Of a stretch of 11,594 bases of DNA, positions 1 through 6,004 are shown piece after piece; position 1 is the first letter of the stretch, and each line of letters opens with the position of its first letter. The notes below the pieces were generated by a model. It did not search any database, was not told where the DNA came from, and saw nothing but the letters and a program-made list of their open reading frames with translations. Source of the DNA: Deltaproteobacteria bacterium (GTDB lineage: Bacteria; Desulfobacterota_C; Deferrisomatia; Deferrisomatales; JACRMM01); the NCBI GenBank assembly GCA_016218905.1, contig JACRCS010000611.1:1-11594 (forward strand), written 5' to 3'. Made by a program: the position numbers and the translations under genes.

Positions 1-2
1 GG

Positions 3-242
3 ATCGCGATGGCCCTTCAAGCGGGGCTTCCTGCCATCGTCTTCGGAGGTTCCGGCGCCCCGCTGCCCGAGACCTTCGCGATATACGCCCCGCGCCCGGC
101 CCACGGCGCCCTCGGCAGCCTCCTCACGGCCCTGGTCATCCTCCACGTTGCGGCAGCGCTCTATCACCAGTTCGTTCGAAAGGACAACCTCCTGTCGCGG
201 ATGTGGTTCGGCCGCGACAGCCTGGCAGCGCGTTCGAACTGA
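3..242 (+). CDS. Cytochrome b561 family protein, C-terminal fragment
   Basis: The reading frame is open to the left edge, so only the last ~80 residues are visible and the true start lies outside. The fragment holds a final transmembrane helix (GSLLTALVILHVAAALYH) with two histidines, followed by a basic, Arg/Trp-containing tail (FVRKDNLLSRMWFG). This HxxAALYHxFVRxDxLLxRMWFG ending is typical of the CybB/b561 family, small four-helix di-heme inner-membrane proteins that move electrons between the quinone pool and other carriers. The helix histidines are expected haem ligands. The gene ends about 100 bp before a strong hairpin. Family assignment is confident from the C-terminal pattern; the redox partner cannot be told. 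Confidence 0.85.
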   Translation: MAMALQAGLPAIVFGGSGAPLPETFAIYAPRPAHGALGSLLTALVILHVAAALYHQFVRKDNLLSRMWFGRDSLAARSN

Positions 243-342
243 AGACCGACGACTCCATCCCGGAAAGGCGCTCTCCGGATGGGCGCTCAGTCCCCGAGTC
301 TCCGACCTGGACGGGCATATCCGTGTGCCCGACTGGGGGGCG

Positions 343-370
343 AGAGCCGGCGAGAAACCTCGCCGGCTCT
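343..370. terminator. Perfect 12-bp hairpin between convergent genes
   Basis: AGAGCCGGCGAG (343-354) pairs perfectly with CTCGCCGGCTCT (359-370) around an AAAC loop. It lies between the end of the cytochrome b561 gene (+) and the end of the lipoprotein gene (-), where a shared bidirectional terminator is expected. No clean T-tract follows on either strand (only a TCTTCTTA stretch on the plus side), so it could instead act as an RNA-stability hairpin. Confidence 0.6.
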
Positions 371-392
371 GGACCACGCCATCTTCTTACCT

Positions 393-1622
393 TCAGGGCC
401 CGCAGGTGCCGGCGGGAACGAACGAAATACCCGCCGCATTCGGTAGGTACTGAAACCCGGGAGGAGCGGTGACCCCGGGGTTTGCCCCCTCAAAACCGGC
501 CTGGGTCGGCGCTGCGACAGTGCCCTCAGCCCGGAGCGCGGTCGATACCGCGACGCTGTTGTCCAGCAGCACTCCGCTGTTCGTAGCGTTGCCGGCCATG
601 CGGAGGCAGATCGAGGACGTGGCGTCGGAGACCGTCACCTGAATGCCGCCTTCTGCGGGGGCGGCGGGGGAGTTCGAGGCCGTGTTGTTGTTCATCAAGA
701 CGGTGTGACGGCCACCTGTCGTGGCGTTCACCTGAATTCCGGCTCGCGGTCCATTCGCGCCGGCGGCGTCTACGGTATTGCCCTCGATCGTACTTGTCAC
801 AACAGCCCCGAGCGAGGCGTCGATGTCGATCCCCCTACGCTGCGCATCCTGTACGCCGAAGCTTGGGACGGAGTTTCGCAGCACGCCGACGGTGCCTCCG
901 CCCCCGTTGAACAGAATCCGAATACCCGTACTCGCCGCGTCCTGAATCGTGTTGTCAGAGACGGTGAAGGCCGCGCCGGCTGCGTTGGTCACGATATCGA
1001 CGGCGTTACCCGAAGCGCCCGCCGCGGCGTTGTTGACGATCTGATTCCTGACGATCTGTCCCACCCCTCCGCCGTTCGGCAGAGAGATGGGCTCACGGCT
1101 GAGGCCCGTGAGCGTGTTGTCATGAATGTTGAACCCTGTGACGGCGTTCCCCAGAATGCCGATGTTGTTCGTTCCCGAGCCCTGAATCGCGAGCCCAGCG
1201 ACCTCGGTGTTCGAGCCCGCGAGGGTCACCACCGGCGCGACCGAGGCATTCGTGATGACGGGCGGCGTAGCAGCCGCCGGTACGAGCGTGACTCCCCCAA
1301 CGACCAGCGGGACGCCCTGCCCGATGAGCTTCTGCCCGGCCGCGAGCGTGACGCCCGCGTCTTGCCCGGTTGCAGTGCCGTCGCCGCGGAAGACGAAGAT
1401 CGTCTCATTCGCAGCGGCCACAGCGGTCGCAGCGGCGAGCGTCCGGAAAGGCGCTGTTTGGGAACCGTCTGAAGTGCCGGCGAAGCTGTTGTCCACGAAC
1501 CACACCTTCCCCGCGGGTGCTCCGCCCGCAGGCGTCCCACCCCCTCCGCCTCCTCCGCCTCCGCAGGCTGCGACGCTCAACGATAGAAACAGGACTGCTA
1601 ATATCTTCAATTCCTGCAACAT
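393..1622 (-). CDS. Polyglycine-tethered lipoprotein with right-handed beta-helix (DUF1565-like) repeats
   Basis: Predicted 409 residues. The start is fixed by an excellent Shine-Dalgarno (GGAGGAGGAG, complement of 1627-1636) four to five bases before ATG at 1622; the frame is open further upstream but without a better start. Residues 1-19 are a lipoprotein signal peptide (charged N-terminus, hydrophobic core LAVLFLSLSVAA) with lipobox VAAC, Cys20 being the lipidated residue. Nine glycines follow directly (21-29), then a Thr/Pro/Ala/Gly linker. From about residue 40, VWFVDNSFAGTSDGS...APFRTL matches the entry strand of DUF1565/parallel beta-helix surface proteins. Then come many short turns of the type GFNIHDNTLTG, GQIVRNQIVNN and FTVSDNTIQDA (PbH1-like). 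It is likely a surface-displayed or periplasm-facing beta-helix. No carbohydrate-lyase catalytic residues are recognisable, and the substrate is unknown. Confidence 0.8.
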   Translation of the reverse strand: MLQELKILAVLFLSLSVAACGGGGGGGGGTPAGGAPAGKVWFVDNSFAGTSDGSQTAPFRTLAAATAVAAANETIFVFRGDGTATGQDAGVTLAAGQKLIGQGVPLVVGGVTLVPAAATPPVITNASVAPVVTLAGSNTEVAGLAIQGSGTNNIGILGNAVTGFNIHDNTLTGLSREPISLPNGGGVGQIVRNQIVNNAAAGASGNAVDIVTNAAGAAFTVSDNTIQDAASTGIRILFNGGGGTVGVLRNSVPSFGVQDAQRRGIDIDASLGAVVTSTIEGNTVDAAGANGPRAGIQVNATTGGRHTVLMNNNTASNSPAAPAEGGIQVTVSDATSSICLRMAGNATNSGVLLDNSVAVSTALRAEGTVAAPTQAGFEGANPGVTAPPGFQYLPNAAGISFVPAGTCGP

Positions 1623-1795
1623 GTTTCTCCTCCTCCCGCTGGAGTGACTCTTGGTGGGGAGTCTTGCACGGGAACCGAAAGTTGCCAGTCCGGCGGCTGG
1701 GGGACATCCTGAGTCCTGGCTCGGATGGATTCGTGGCGCTTCCATGGCCTCGTGTTCCAACGTCGGAGCGTGGGTCGACAACGAAGGAAGCCGCC

Positions 1796-1825
1796 TTGAC
1801 AGAGCTGCGCCGGGACGCGTAGCGT
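1796..1825 (+). promoter_or_regulatory. Candidate sigma70 promoter in the 376-bp gap
   Basis: TTGACA at 1796-1801, an 18-nt spacer and TAGCGT at 1820-1825 give a consensus -35 with a weak -10. Transcription would begin near 1832, just ahead of the Shine-Dalgarno and 7-codon ORF at 1851. The rest of 1623-1795 shows only the lipoprotein leader (minus) and no gene. Confidence 0.4.
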
Positions 1826-1850
1826 GAGCGCCGGCTGCAGGGAGGGAGAC

Positions 1851-1874
1851 ATGGGGATCTACGCGGACTTGTAA
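1851..1874 (+). CDS. Candidate 7-codon leader peptide (MGIYADL)
   Basis: ATG at 1851 is preceded by a strong purine Shine-Dalgarno (AGGGAGGGAG, 1839-1848) at good spacing. It opens a seven-codon frame ending in TAA at 1872-1874. The 5' arm of a large hairpin starts two bases after the stop codon, so a ribosome terminating there would cover it. A promoter-like pair lies upstream. The layout resembles a leader peptide-attenuator, with the antitoxin gene at 1999 the first gene downstream. The peptide has no run of a single amino acid pointing to an amino-acid operon. It could equally be the remnant of a gene start, or chance. This is an inference from arrangement only. Confidence 0.3.
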   Translation: MGIYADL

Positions 1875-1875
1875 A

Positions 1876-1916
1876 AAGGGCCGCACGAGCTGGGACCACC
1901 AGCAAGTGCGGCCCTT
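1876..1916. terminator. Large two-part hairpin, terminator-like on the minus strand
   Basis: AAGGGCCGCAC (1876-1886) pairs perfectly with GTGCGGCCCTT (1906-1916). Inside the loop GCTGG (1889-1893) pairs with CCAGC (1899-1903), giving a nearly continuous 16-bp stem. Read on the minus strand the stem is followed by TTTTT (complement of 1873-1877), a classic intrinsic terminator. On the plus strand it is followed only by TTCGCGTTT. No minus-strand gene lies just upstream on its right side, so the natural client is unclear; it may serve the mini-cistron at 1851 or insulate the antitoxin gene. Confidence 0.65.
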
Positions 1917-1998
1917 CGCGTTTGAGCTGTCAATCCGCCGGCGCGCCGGACGATGCGCTGCTCTGATCGAACCATGAGGAGCCCGGCAGTAATGGGAG

Positions 1999-2229
1999 AT
2001 GCGGATCACGGACATATCCGAGGCAAAGGCGCAGTTGGCGGCGCTTGTCGAGCAGGTGCTCGCCGGGCATGAGGTGGTGATCGGGAAGGCGGGCAAACCC
2101 GTCGCCAAACTGGTTCCGCTTGAACGACCACGAGAGCCCCGGCGCCTTGCGGGCAAGATTCGGATAGGGGACGACTTCGATTCTCTACCTGACGACGTCG
2201 CTCAGGCTTTCGGCGTGAAACCCCCGTGA
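1999..2229 (+). CDS. Type II antitoxin, Phd/YefM family
   Basis: 76 residues. The N-terminal MRITDISEAKAQLAALVEQV is the standard Phd/YefM opening, a beta-strand then helix that dimerises and binds operator DNA. It continues with VVIGKAGKPVAKLVPL (residues 27-42), the conserved hairpin of the fold. The C-terminal part (RRLAGKIRIGDDFDSLPDDVAQAFG) is the flexible toxin-neutralising tail usual in antitoxins paired with PIN toxins. It overlaps the following toxin remnant by four bases (GTGA), the usual coupling of such pairs. The Shine-Dalgarno is poor: GGGAG touches the start codon and GAGGAG is about 17 bases away. Antitoxins of this family normally repress their own promoter. With its toxin broken, this one is probably an orphan. 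Confidence 0.88.
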   Translation: MRITDISEAKAQLAALVEQVLAGHEVVIGKAGKPVAKLVPLERPREPRRLAGKIRIGDDFDSLPDDVAQAFGVKPP

Positions 2230-2465
2230 ACCTACTGCTCGACTCGCACGCCCTGCTCTGGTGGCTTGGGGACGACCCGGCGCTGTCGCATCGTGCGCGT
2301 GACCTGATTCAGGACCAGGAGAACCTGGTCTTCGTGAGCGCTGCGGCCCCCCCGCAGTCATCAGGCACTCGCCGCCGTGCGCGTGGCCAAGATGCTCTGC
2401 ATGGTGTCATGCGTCGCGTTCCGAGCGACCAGTCAGTTTCGCTAGACGTCAGCAATCACACATAA
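2226..2465 (+). pseudogene. Truncated VapC-like PIN-domain toxin
   Basis: A GTG start overlaps the antitoxin stop. The first ~40 residues (MNLLLDSHALLWWLGDDPAL...ENLVFVSAA) are a clear PIN-domain N-terminus with the first catalytic aspartate at Asp6. Intact VapC proteins are about 125-135 residues and continue with an SxWEIxxK segment and further acidic residues that bind the metal ions for RNA cleavage. Here similarity stops at about base 2345, and the remaining 39 residues (APPQSSGTRRR...) look like no PIN sequence. I checked the other two frames and neither continues the domain, so this is loss or replacement of the 3' two-thirds rather than a simple frameshift. The break coincides with a C7 run inside a small palindrome (CTGCGG/CCGCAG, 2341-2357). 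It is very unlikely to be an active ribonuclease. Confidence 0.8.
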
Positions 2466-2474
2466 GGGGAACAG

Positions 2475-3281
2475 ATGAGCAAAGTCCTCTATGAGAAGCG
2501 CGGCCGGATCGCCTACATCACCTTGAACCGCCCGGCCACCCTCAATGCCGTCGACGACGAACTGGACCGGTCCCTCTGGGAGGCGTGGGCGGAGTTCGGT
2601 GCGGACGAGGCCGTCGACGTCGCTATTGTCACGGGCGCGGGGCGGGCCTTCTGCGCCGGGGCGGACCTCAACACGTGGCTCCCCAAGTGGGAGCACGCGA
2701 ACATGCTGGACATCCGAAAGAACGTCGGACGAGGGTTCGGGGGCGGGATCACTCGGGGGCAGCACCGAATCTGCAAGCCGATCATCGCCGCGGTGAACGG
2801 CCCCGCAATCGGCGGTGGCTTCGAGATCGCGCTAGCCTGCGACTTTCGCATCGCCGCCGAGTCGGCACAGTTCGCGTCCTTCGAAGTGAGGCGCGGCCTG
2901 CACCAGGGAGACGGCGGAATCGTACGGATCGTCGCGATCGCGGGGCTGGCCGTGGCGCTGGACCTCGCGTTGACCGGCCGAATCATCACCGCTGACGAGG
3001 CCTATCGCCTCGGCCTCGTGAACCGGGTCGTGCCCGACGACCAGCTGCTCGCGAGCGCCGAGGAGACGGCAAACCAGATCCTGCAGAACAGCCAACAGGC
3101 GGTACGCTCGGCAAAAGAGACCATTCTGGAGATCATCGGCCGCACCCTCGACGACGCCCTGAGGCTCGAGACCTTGAACGCGTACTCCAGCGTCGGAGAC
3201 TTCTCGGACGTGAACCGGAGGTTGCACCAGTTCTATCGCCGAAAGGCCGCGGGGTCCGCTTCGCCCGAAGAGGGTCAGTAG
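2475..3281 (+). CDS. Enoyl-CoA hydratase/isomerase family (crotonase) protein
   Basis: 268 residues, a normal length for the family; ATG preceded by AAGGGG at good spacing. Crotonase hallmarks appear in order: ITLNRPATLNAVD near the N-terminus; the first oxyanion-hole segment GRAFCAGADL (56-65); the second, NGPAIGGGFEIALACDFRIA (108-127); and SFEVRRGLHQGDGG (135-148), where Glu137 matches the first catalytic glutamate of rat mitochondrial hydratase. The second catalytic glutamate position (LTG segment, 160-167) is aspartate here (Asp163), and the usual Pro-Gly-x-Gly-Gly is His-Gln-Gly-Asp-Gly-Gly. The family hydrates, isomerises or cleaves acyl-CoA thioesters in fatty-acid or aromatic degradation. 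With the Asp substitution, the exact reaction should be left open. No other beta-oxidation gene is nearby. Confidence 0.9.
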   Translation: MSKVLYEKRGRIAYITLNRPATLNAVDDELDRSLWEAWAEFGADEAVDVAIVTGAGRAFCAGADLNTWLPKWEHANMLDIRKNVGRGFGGGITRGQHRICKPIIAAVNGPAIGGGFEIALACDFRIAAESAQFASFEVRRGLHQGDGGIVRIVAIAGLAVALDLALTGRIITADEAYRLGLVNRVVPDDQLLASAEETANQILQNSQQAVRSAKETILEIIGRTLDDALRLETLNAYSSVGDFSDVNRRLHQFYRRKAAGSASPEEGQ

Positions 3282-3400
3282 CTCGACCTCGGCTCCGTAC
3301 GGCGGCGGGTGAAACACGGGGGTTCGGGGCTCACTGACGCGTCGCCGTTCGGCACCGAAGTCCGCCCTCGTGAGAGCACTATTGGAATACGAGGAATGAG

Positions 3401-3787
3401 ATGGCTATTCGCGTGGTCCGGTTAGGAGCGCCGAGAATACCCGGTGAGGGCCTGCGGCTCGGTACGGTACGGCGGCCGCCCCGGGGCGTGCCCAAGGCCG
3501 AGCACTCCTCGCGCGACTTCTACGACGTCTGGCTACCCGAGCTCGCGCCTTCGGAGGCGCTGGTCAAAGAGGCGCTTCAGGCTTCGGACGAGCGGGCGTG
3601 GCGCACCTTCGCGAGGCGGTACCGGGCCGAGATGAAGCGGCCCGAGGCCTCCCGCCTGCTCGCCCTCCTGGCCGCCCTCTCCCGCCAGACGAACTTCTCC
3701 GTGGGCTGCTACTGCCCCGACGAGGCGCACTGCCACCGCTCGATCCTGAAAGAGCTTCTGCAGGAGCACGGGGCCGACCTCGCTTGA
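3401..3787 (+). CDS. DUF488 family protein
   Basis: 128 residues, ATG preceded by GAGGAA. The pattern is that of DUF488 (which includes E. coli YeaO): an N-terminal strand-turn region with RRPPRGVPK (24-32), DFYDVWLPELAPSEALVKEAL (39-59), then AWRTFARRYRAEM (66-78) and a C-terminal VGCYCPDEAHCHRSILKELL (101-120). Cys103, Cys105, Cys111 and His112 form a compact CxCx5CH motif that could bind metal; this is the usual DUF488 signature, while YeaO-like members replace the cysteines. The function of the family is not established. It stands 119 bp after the crotonase and ends 23 bp from the convergent aguB end; no terminator is evident between them. Confidence 0.8.
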   Translation: MAIRVVRLGAPRIPGEGLRLGTVRRPPRGVPKAEHSSRDFYDVWLPELAPSEALVKEALQASDERAWRTFARRYRAEMKRPEASRLLALLAALSRQTNFSVGCYCPDEAHCHRSILKELLQEHGADLA

Positions 3788-3810
3788 GCTCGAAATCGGC
3801 CGCCACCTTC

Positions 3811-4692
3811 TCAATCCCTGAACCGCTTCAGCAGGTCCCCGTAGGCGTCGATCCGGCGGTCCCGGAGGAAGGGCCAGATCCGCCTCACCTCTTCGGTACG
3901 CTTCCGGTCGATCGAGGCGACGAGGACTTCTTCTTCGGATGAACCGGCCCGGGCCAGGAACTCCCCCTGGGCCCCGGCCACGAAGCTCGACCCCCAAAAG
4001 AGGATGCCGCCTTCGCCGCTCGGAGAGCGTTCGAAGCCGACCCGGTTCGCGCTCACCACCGGCAGGCCATTGGCCACGGCGTGGGCCCGCTGGATCGTGA
4101 TCCAGGCGTCGAGCTGGCGCGCCCGCTCGTCCTCCGGATCCGCCGGATCCCAGCCGATGGCCGTGGGATAGATCAGGACCTCGGCGCCGGCGAGCGCCAT
4201 CAGCCTCGCGGCCTCGGGGTACCACTGGTCCCAGCAGACGAGGATCCCGAGCTTCCCGACCGAGGTCTCGACGGGGTGAAAGCCCGGGTCTCCGGGCGCG
4301 AAGTAGAACTTCTCGTAGTACGCCGGATCGTCCGGAATGTGCATCTTCCGGTACTTCCCGGCGATCTCTCCGGTCCGGTCGAGGACGACCGCGGTGTTGT
4401 GGTAGAGGCCCGGCGCGCGGCGCTCGAAGAGGGAGCAGACGATCACCACGCCGAGCTCCCGGGCGAGTTCCCCGAAGAGCCCGGTCGAAGGCCCCGGGAT
4501 GGACTCCGCCGCCTCGAACCGGTCCGTGCACTCGCTCTGACAGAAGTAGATCCCCGCGTGGAGCTCCTGGAGCACCACGATCTCGGCCCCACGCCCCGCC
4601 GCCGCCCGCGTCCCCTCCACGCTCCGCCGGAGGTTTTCCTCCCGGTCCTCGCTACACCGCTGTTGGACGAGACCAACGGTCAGATCATTCAT
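3811..4692 (-). CDS. aguB: N-carbamoylputrescine amidase
   Basis: 293 residues, carbon-nitrogen hydrolase (nitrilase) superfamily, usual length. The catalytic triad is visible: Glu43 in VVLQELH, Lys116 in GKYRKMHIPDD, and nucleophile Cys153 in GILVCWDQWYPEAAR. Segments such as EKFYFAPGDPGFHPVET, LIYPTAIGWDP and ANRVGFE are typical of AguB, which hydrolyses N-carbamoylputrescine to putrescine, CO2 and ammonia in the cytosol. The preceding gene on the same strand is agmatine deiminase, whose product is this enzyme's substrate, which strongly supports the assignment. The start at 4692 lies inside a heptad repeat; the upstream GAAGGATGA serves as Shine-Dalgarno. The 82-bp gap to aguA is longer than expected for a tight operon and is filled by repeats. 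Confidence 0.95.
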   Translation of the reverse strand: MNDLTVGLVQQRCSEDREENLRRSVEGTRAAAGRGAEIVVLQELHAGIYFCQSECTDRFEAAESIPGPSTGLFGELARELGVVIVCSLFERRAPGLYHNTAVVLDRTGEIAGKYRKMHIPDDPAYYEKFYFAPGDPGFHPVETSVGKLGILVCWDQWYPEAARLMALAGAEVLIYPTAIGWDPADPEDERARQLDAWITIQRAHAVANGLPVVSANRVGFERSPSGEGGILFWGSSFVAGAQGEFLARAGSSEEEVLVASIDRKRTEEVRRIWPFLRDRRIDAYGDLLKRFRD

Positions 4693-4775
4693 CCTTCATC
4701 CTCGCCGCTCTCGCCCCTCCTGGGCTTCGCGGCACTAGCCCGTCCCGGGCGTCGTCATCCTTCATCCTTCACCCT
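4689..4775. repeat. Heptanucleotide direct repeats (TCATCCT) in the aguA-aguB gap
   Basis: Two adjacent TCATCCT units at 4689-4702 contain the aguB start codon (complement of 4690-4692). Two more at 4755-4768, followed by a degenerate TCACCCT at 4769-4775, run into the aguA stop codon. The 14-bp direct repeats are 66 bp apart. The intervening 52 bp holds a small GCCCG/CGGGC hairpin. The period is exactly 7 nt, as in the gaps at 9506-9540 and 10148-10338 although the unit differs. Confidence 0.75.
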
Positions 4776-5809
4776 TACCCTCTGAGCACTCCCCTGGGCA
4801 GCTGCATCGACACGCAGTGGAGCGAGCCGTGCTGGAGGAGGAGTGGGAGGCAGTCGACTCCGATCGCCTGGCGATCGGGGAACGCCTCCGCGATGACGTC
4901 CAAGGCCCTGGCATCGGCCGGATCGCGATAGGTAGGCACCAGGACCGCCCCATCCAGGACGAGGAAGTTCGCGTACGTGGCGGGGAGCCGCTCGCCGGTC
5001 TGATCGAACTTGGGCCCCGGCCACGGGAGCGGCCTCAGGCGGTACGGCTTCCCCTCGGGCGTCCGGAACCGTTCGAGCTCCTCCGCCATCCGGGCGAGCT
5101 CCGCGTAGTGCCCGTCGGCCGGGTCGTCGCAGGCCACGTGGAGGAGCGCGTCTCCCGGGGCGAACCTCGCGAGCGTGTCCACGTGAGCGTCCGTGTCGTC
5201 CCCGGCCAGGTGCCCGTGCCGGAGCCAGAGCACGCGGTCGGCGCCCAGGTGCTCCGCCAGCATCCTCTCGATTCCCCCTCGATCGAGGTGAGGGTTTCGG
5301 TTGGGGCCGAGCAGGCACGCCTCGGTCGTGAGGACGGTGCCCCGGCCGTCGCTCTCGACGCTTCCCCCCTCGAGCACGAGGCCCACGGTTCGAAGGGGTG
5401 TCGCCCCGAACGCACCCCCCTCCCGGAGCCGGCGCGTCACCCGGTTGTCGCGGTCGCAGGCGAACTTCAGGCCCCAGCCGTTGAAGCCGAAGTCCAGGAG
5501 CACCGGCCCGCCGGGCCCGAGGACGGTGATCGGCCCGAAGTCCCTCGCCCACGTGTCATTCGTCGGGACCGCGCAGGTCCTCACCCGGTCGGTGCGTGCG
5601 CCCGCGCCGCGGAACCTCGGCTCCAGATCGGCGCCGTCGGGCACGACCACCAGGACCTCCTCGAACCGGCTCACCTGAACGACGATCTGGAGGAACACCT
5701 CTTCCACCGCCGGCAGGTAGGGGGCCCAGTCCGTTCCCTCGTGGGGCCAGGCGAGGAGCACCCCGTCCTGCGGCTCCCACTCGGCGGGAAGCCTTCGCTT
5801 CGCTTGCAT
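4775..5809 (-). CDS. aguA: Agmatine deiminase
   Basis: 344 residues, within the usual 340-370. Member of the guanidino-modifying (Porphyromonas-type peptidylarginine deiminase) family that converts agmatine to N-carbamoylputrescine and ammonia. Visible family elements: the start MQAKRRLPAEWEPQDGVLLA with WPHE; TNDTWARDFGP around Asp90; LEGGSVESDG (Glu147); GHLAGDDTDAHVD around His209 and Asp211; and the nucleophile Cys332 in HGSLHCVSMQLP. In many agmatine deiminases the last motif reads GGGNIHC, so QHGSLHC is a mild variant. The aguB gene follows on the same strand, which distinguishes it from a peptidylarginine deiminase. ATG at 5809 is preceded by GAGGCAGGA. No arginine decarboxylase is in the window, so agmatine must come from elsewhere. 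Confidence 0.95.
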   Translation of the reverse strand: MQAKRRLPAEWEPQDGVLLAWPHEGTDWAPYLPAVEEVFLQIVVQVSRFEEVLVVVPDGADLEPRFRGAGARTDRVRTCAVPTNDTWARDFGPITVLGPGGPVLLDFGFNGWGLKFACDRDNRVTRRLREGGAFGATPLRTVGLVLEGGSVESDGRGTVLTTEACLLGPNRNPHLDRGGIERMLAEHLGADRVLWLRHGHLAGDDTDAHVDTLARFAPGDALLHVACDDPADGHYAELARMAEELERFRTPEGKPYRLRPLPWPGPKFDQTGERLPATYANFLVLDGAVLVPTYRDPADARALDVIAEAFPDRQAIGVDCLPLLLQHGSLHCVSMQLPRGVLRG

Positions 5810-5851
5810 AATCCTGCCTCAGCGCCTACAGGGGAGGGACGGGGACGTTTC

Positions 5852-5880
5852 AGGATAACAGAGGCCGGCACGCGCTTCCA
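5852..5880 (-). promoter_or_regulatory. aguA: Weak candidate promoter for aguAB
   Basis: On the minus strand, TGGAAG (complement of 5875-5880), a 17-nt spacer and TATCCT (complement of 5852-5857) are suitably placed about 43 bases upstream of the aguA start. The -10 matches the consensus at 4 of 6 positions and the -35 at 3 of 6, so support is modest. Confidence 0.25.
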
Positions 5881-5893
5881 CTCGCGCGCCGGC
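5864..5893. other. Hairpin between the divergent aguA and DUF883 genes
   Basis: GCCGGC (5864-5869) pairs with GCCGGC (5888-5893), and GCGC (5872-5875) with GCGC (5884-5887), around an 8-nt loop with a two-base bulge. It overlaps the candidate aguA promoter spacer and -35, so it could be an operator-like dyad; in DNA this GC-rich, chance is also possible. Confidence 0.3.
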
Positions 5894-5933
5894 GAGAGCC
5901 CGTCCGTGGGCTGCGGAACGCGGGGCGGCACGC

Positions 5934-5966
5934 GCCTCTTGACACAGAAGAGGCCCCGGTTAGCCT
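5934..5966 (+). promoter_or_regulatory. Candidate promoter with overlapping palindrome, upstream of the DUF883 gene set
   Basis: TTGACA (5939-5944), 16-nt spacer, TAGCCT (5961-5966), then about 32 bases of leader to the Shine-Dalgarno GAGGAGGA. A perfect 7-bp dyad GCCTCTT (5934-5940)/AAGAGGC (5948-5954) overlaps the 5' part of the -35 and the spacer, where a repressor could block polymerase. The regulator is unknown. Confidence 0.4.
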
Positions 5967-6004
5967 TCCTTTTCTGAAATCCGAACCAATCGAGGAGGAA
6001 TCGG

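Noticed and set aside
705..1472. 255-codon plus-strand frame opposite the lipoprotein
   Set aside because: No family features; the lipoprotein has signal peptide, lipobox, Shine-Dalgarno and repeat structure.
1623..2156. N-terminal extension of the lipoprotein up to an ATG at 2156
   Set aside because: The extension is Arg/Pro/Ser-rich and would bury the signal peptide; the ATG at 1622 has an excellent Shine-Dalgarno and starts the signal sequence.
4817..5977. 386-codon plus-strand frame over aguA
   Set aside because: Composition is that of an antisense shadow, and aguA motifs on the minus strand explain the region.
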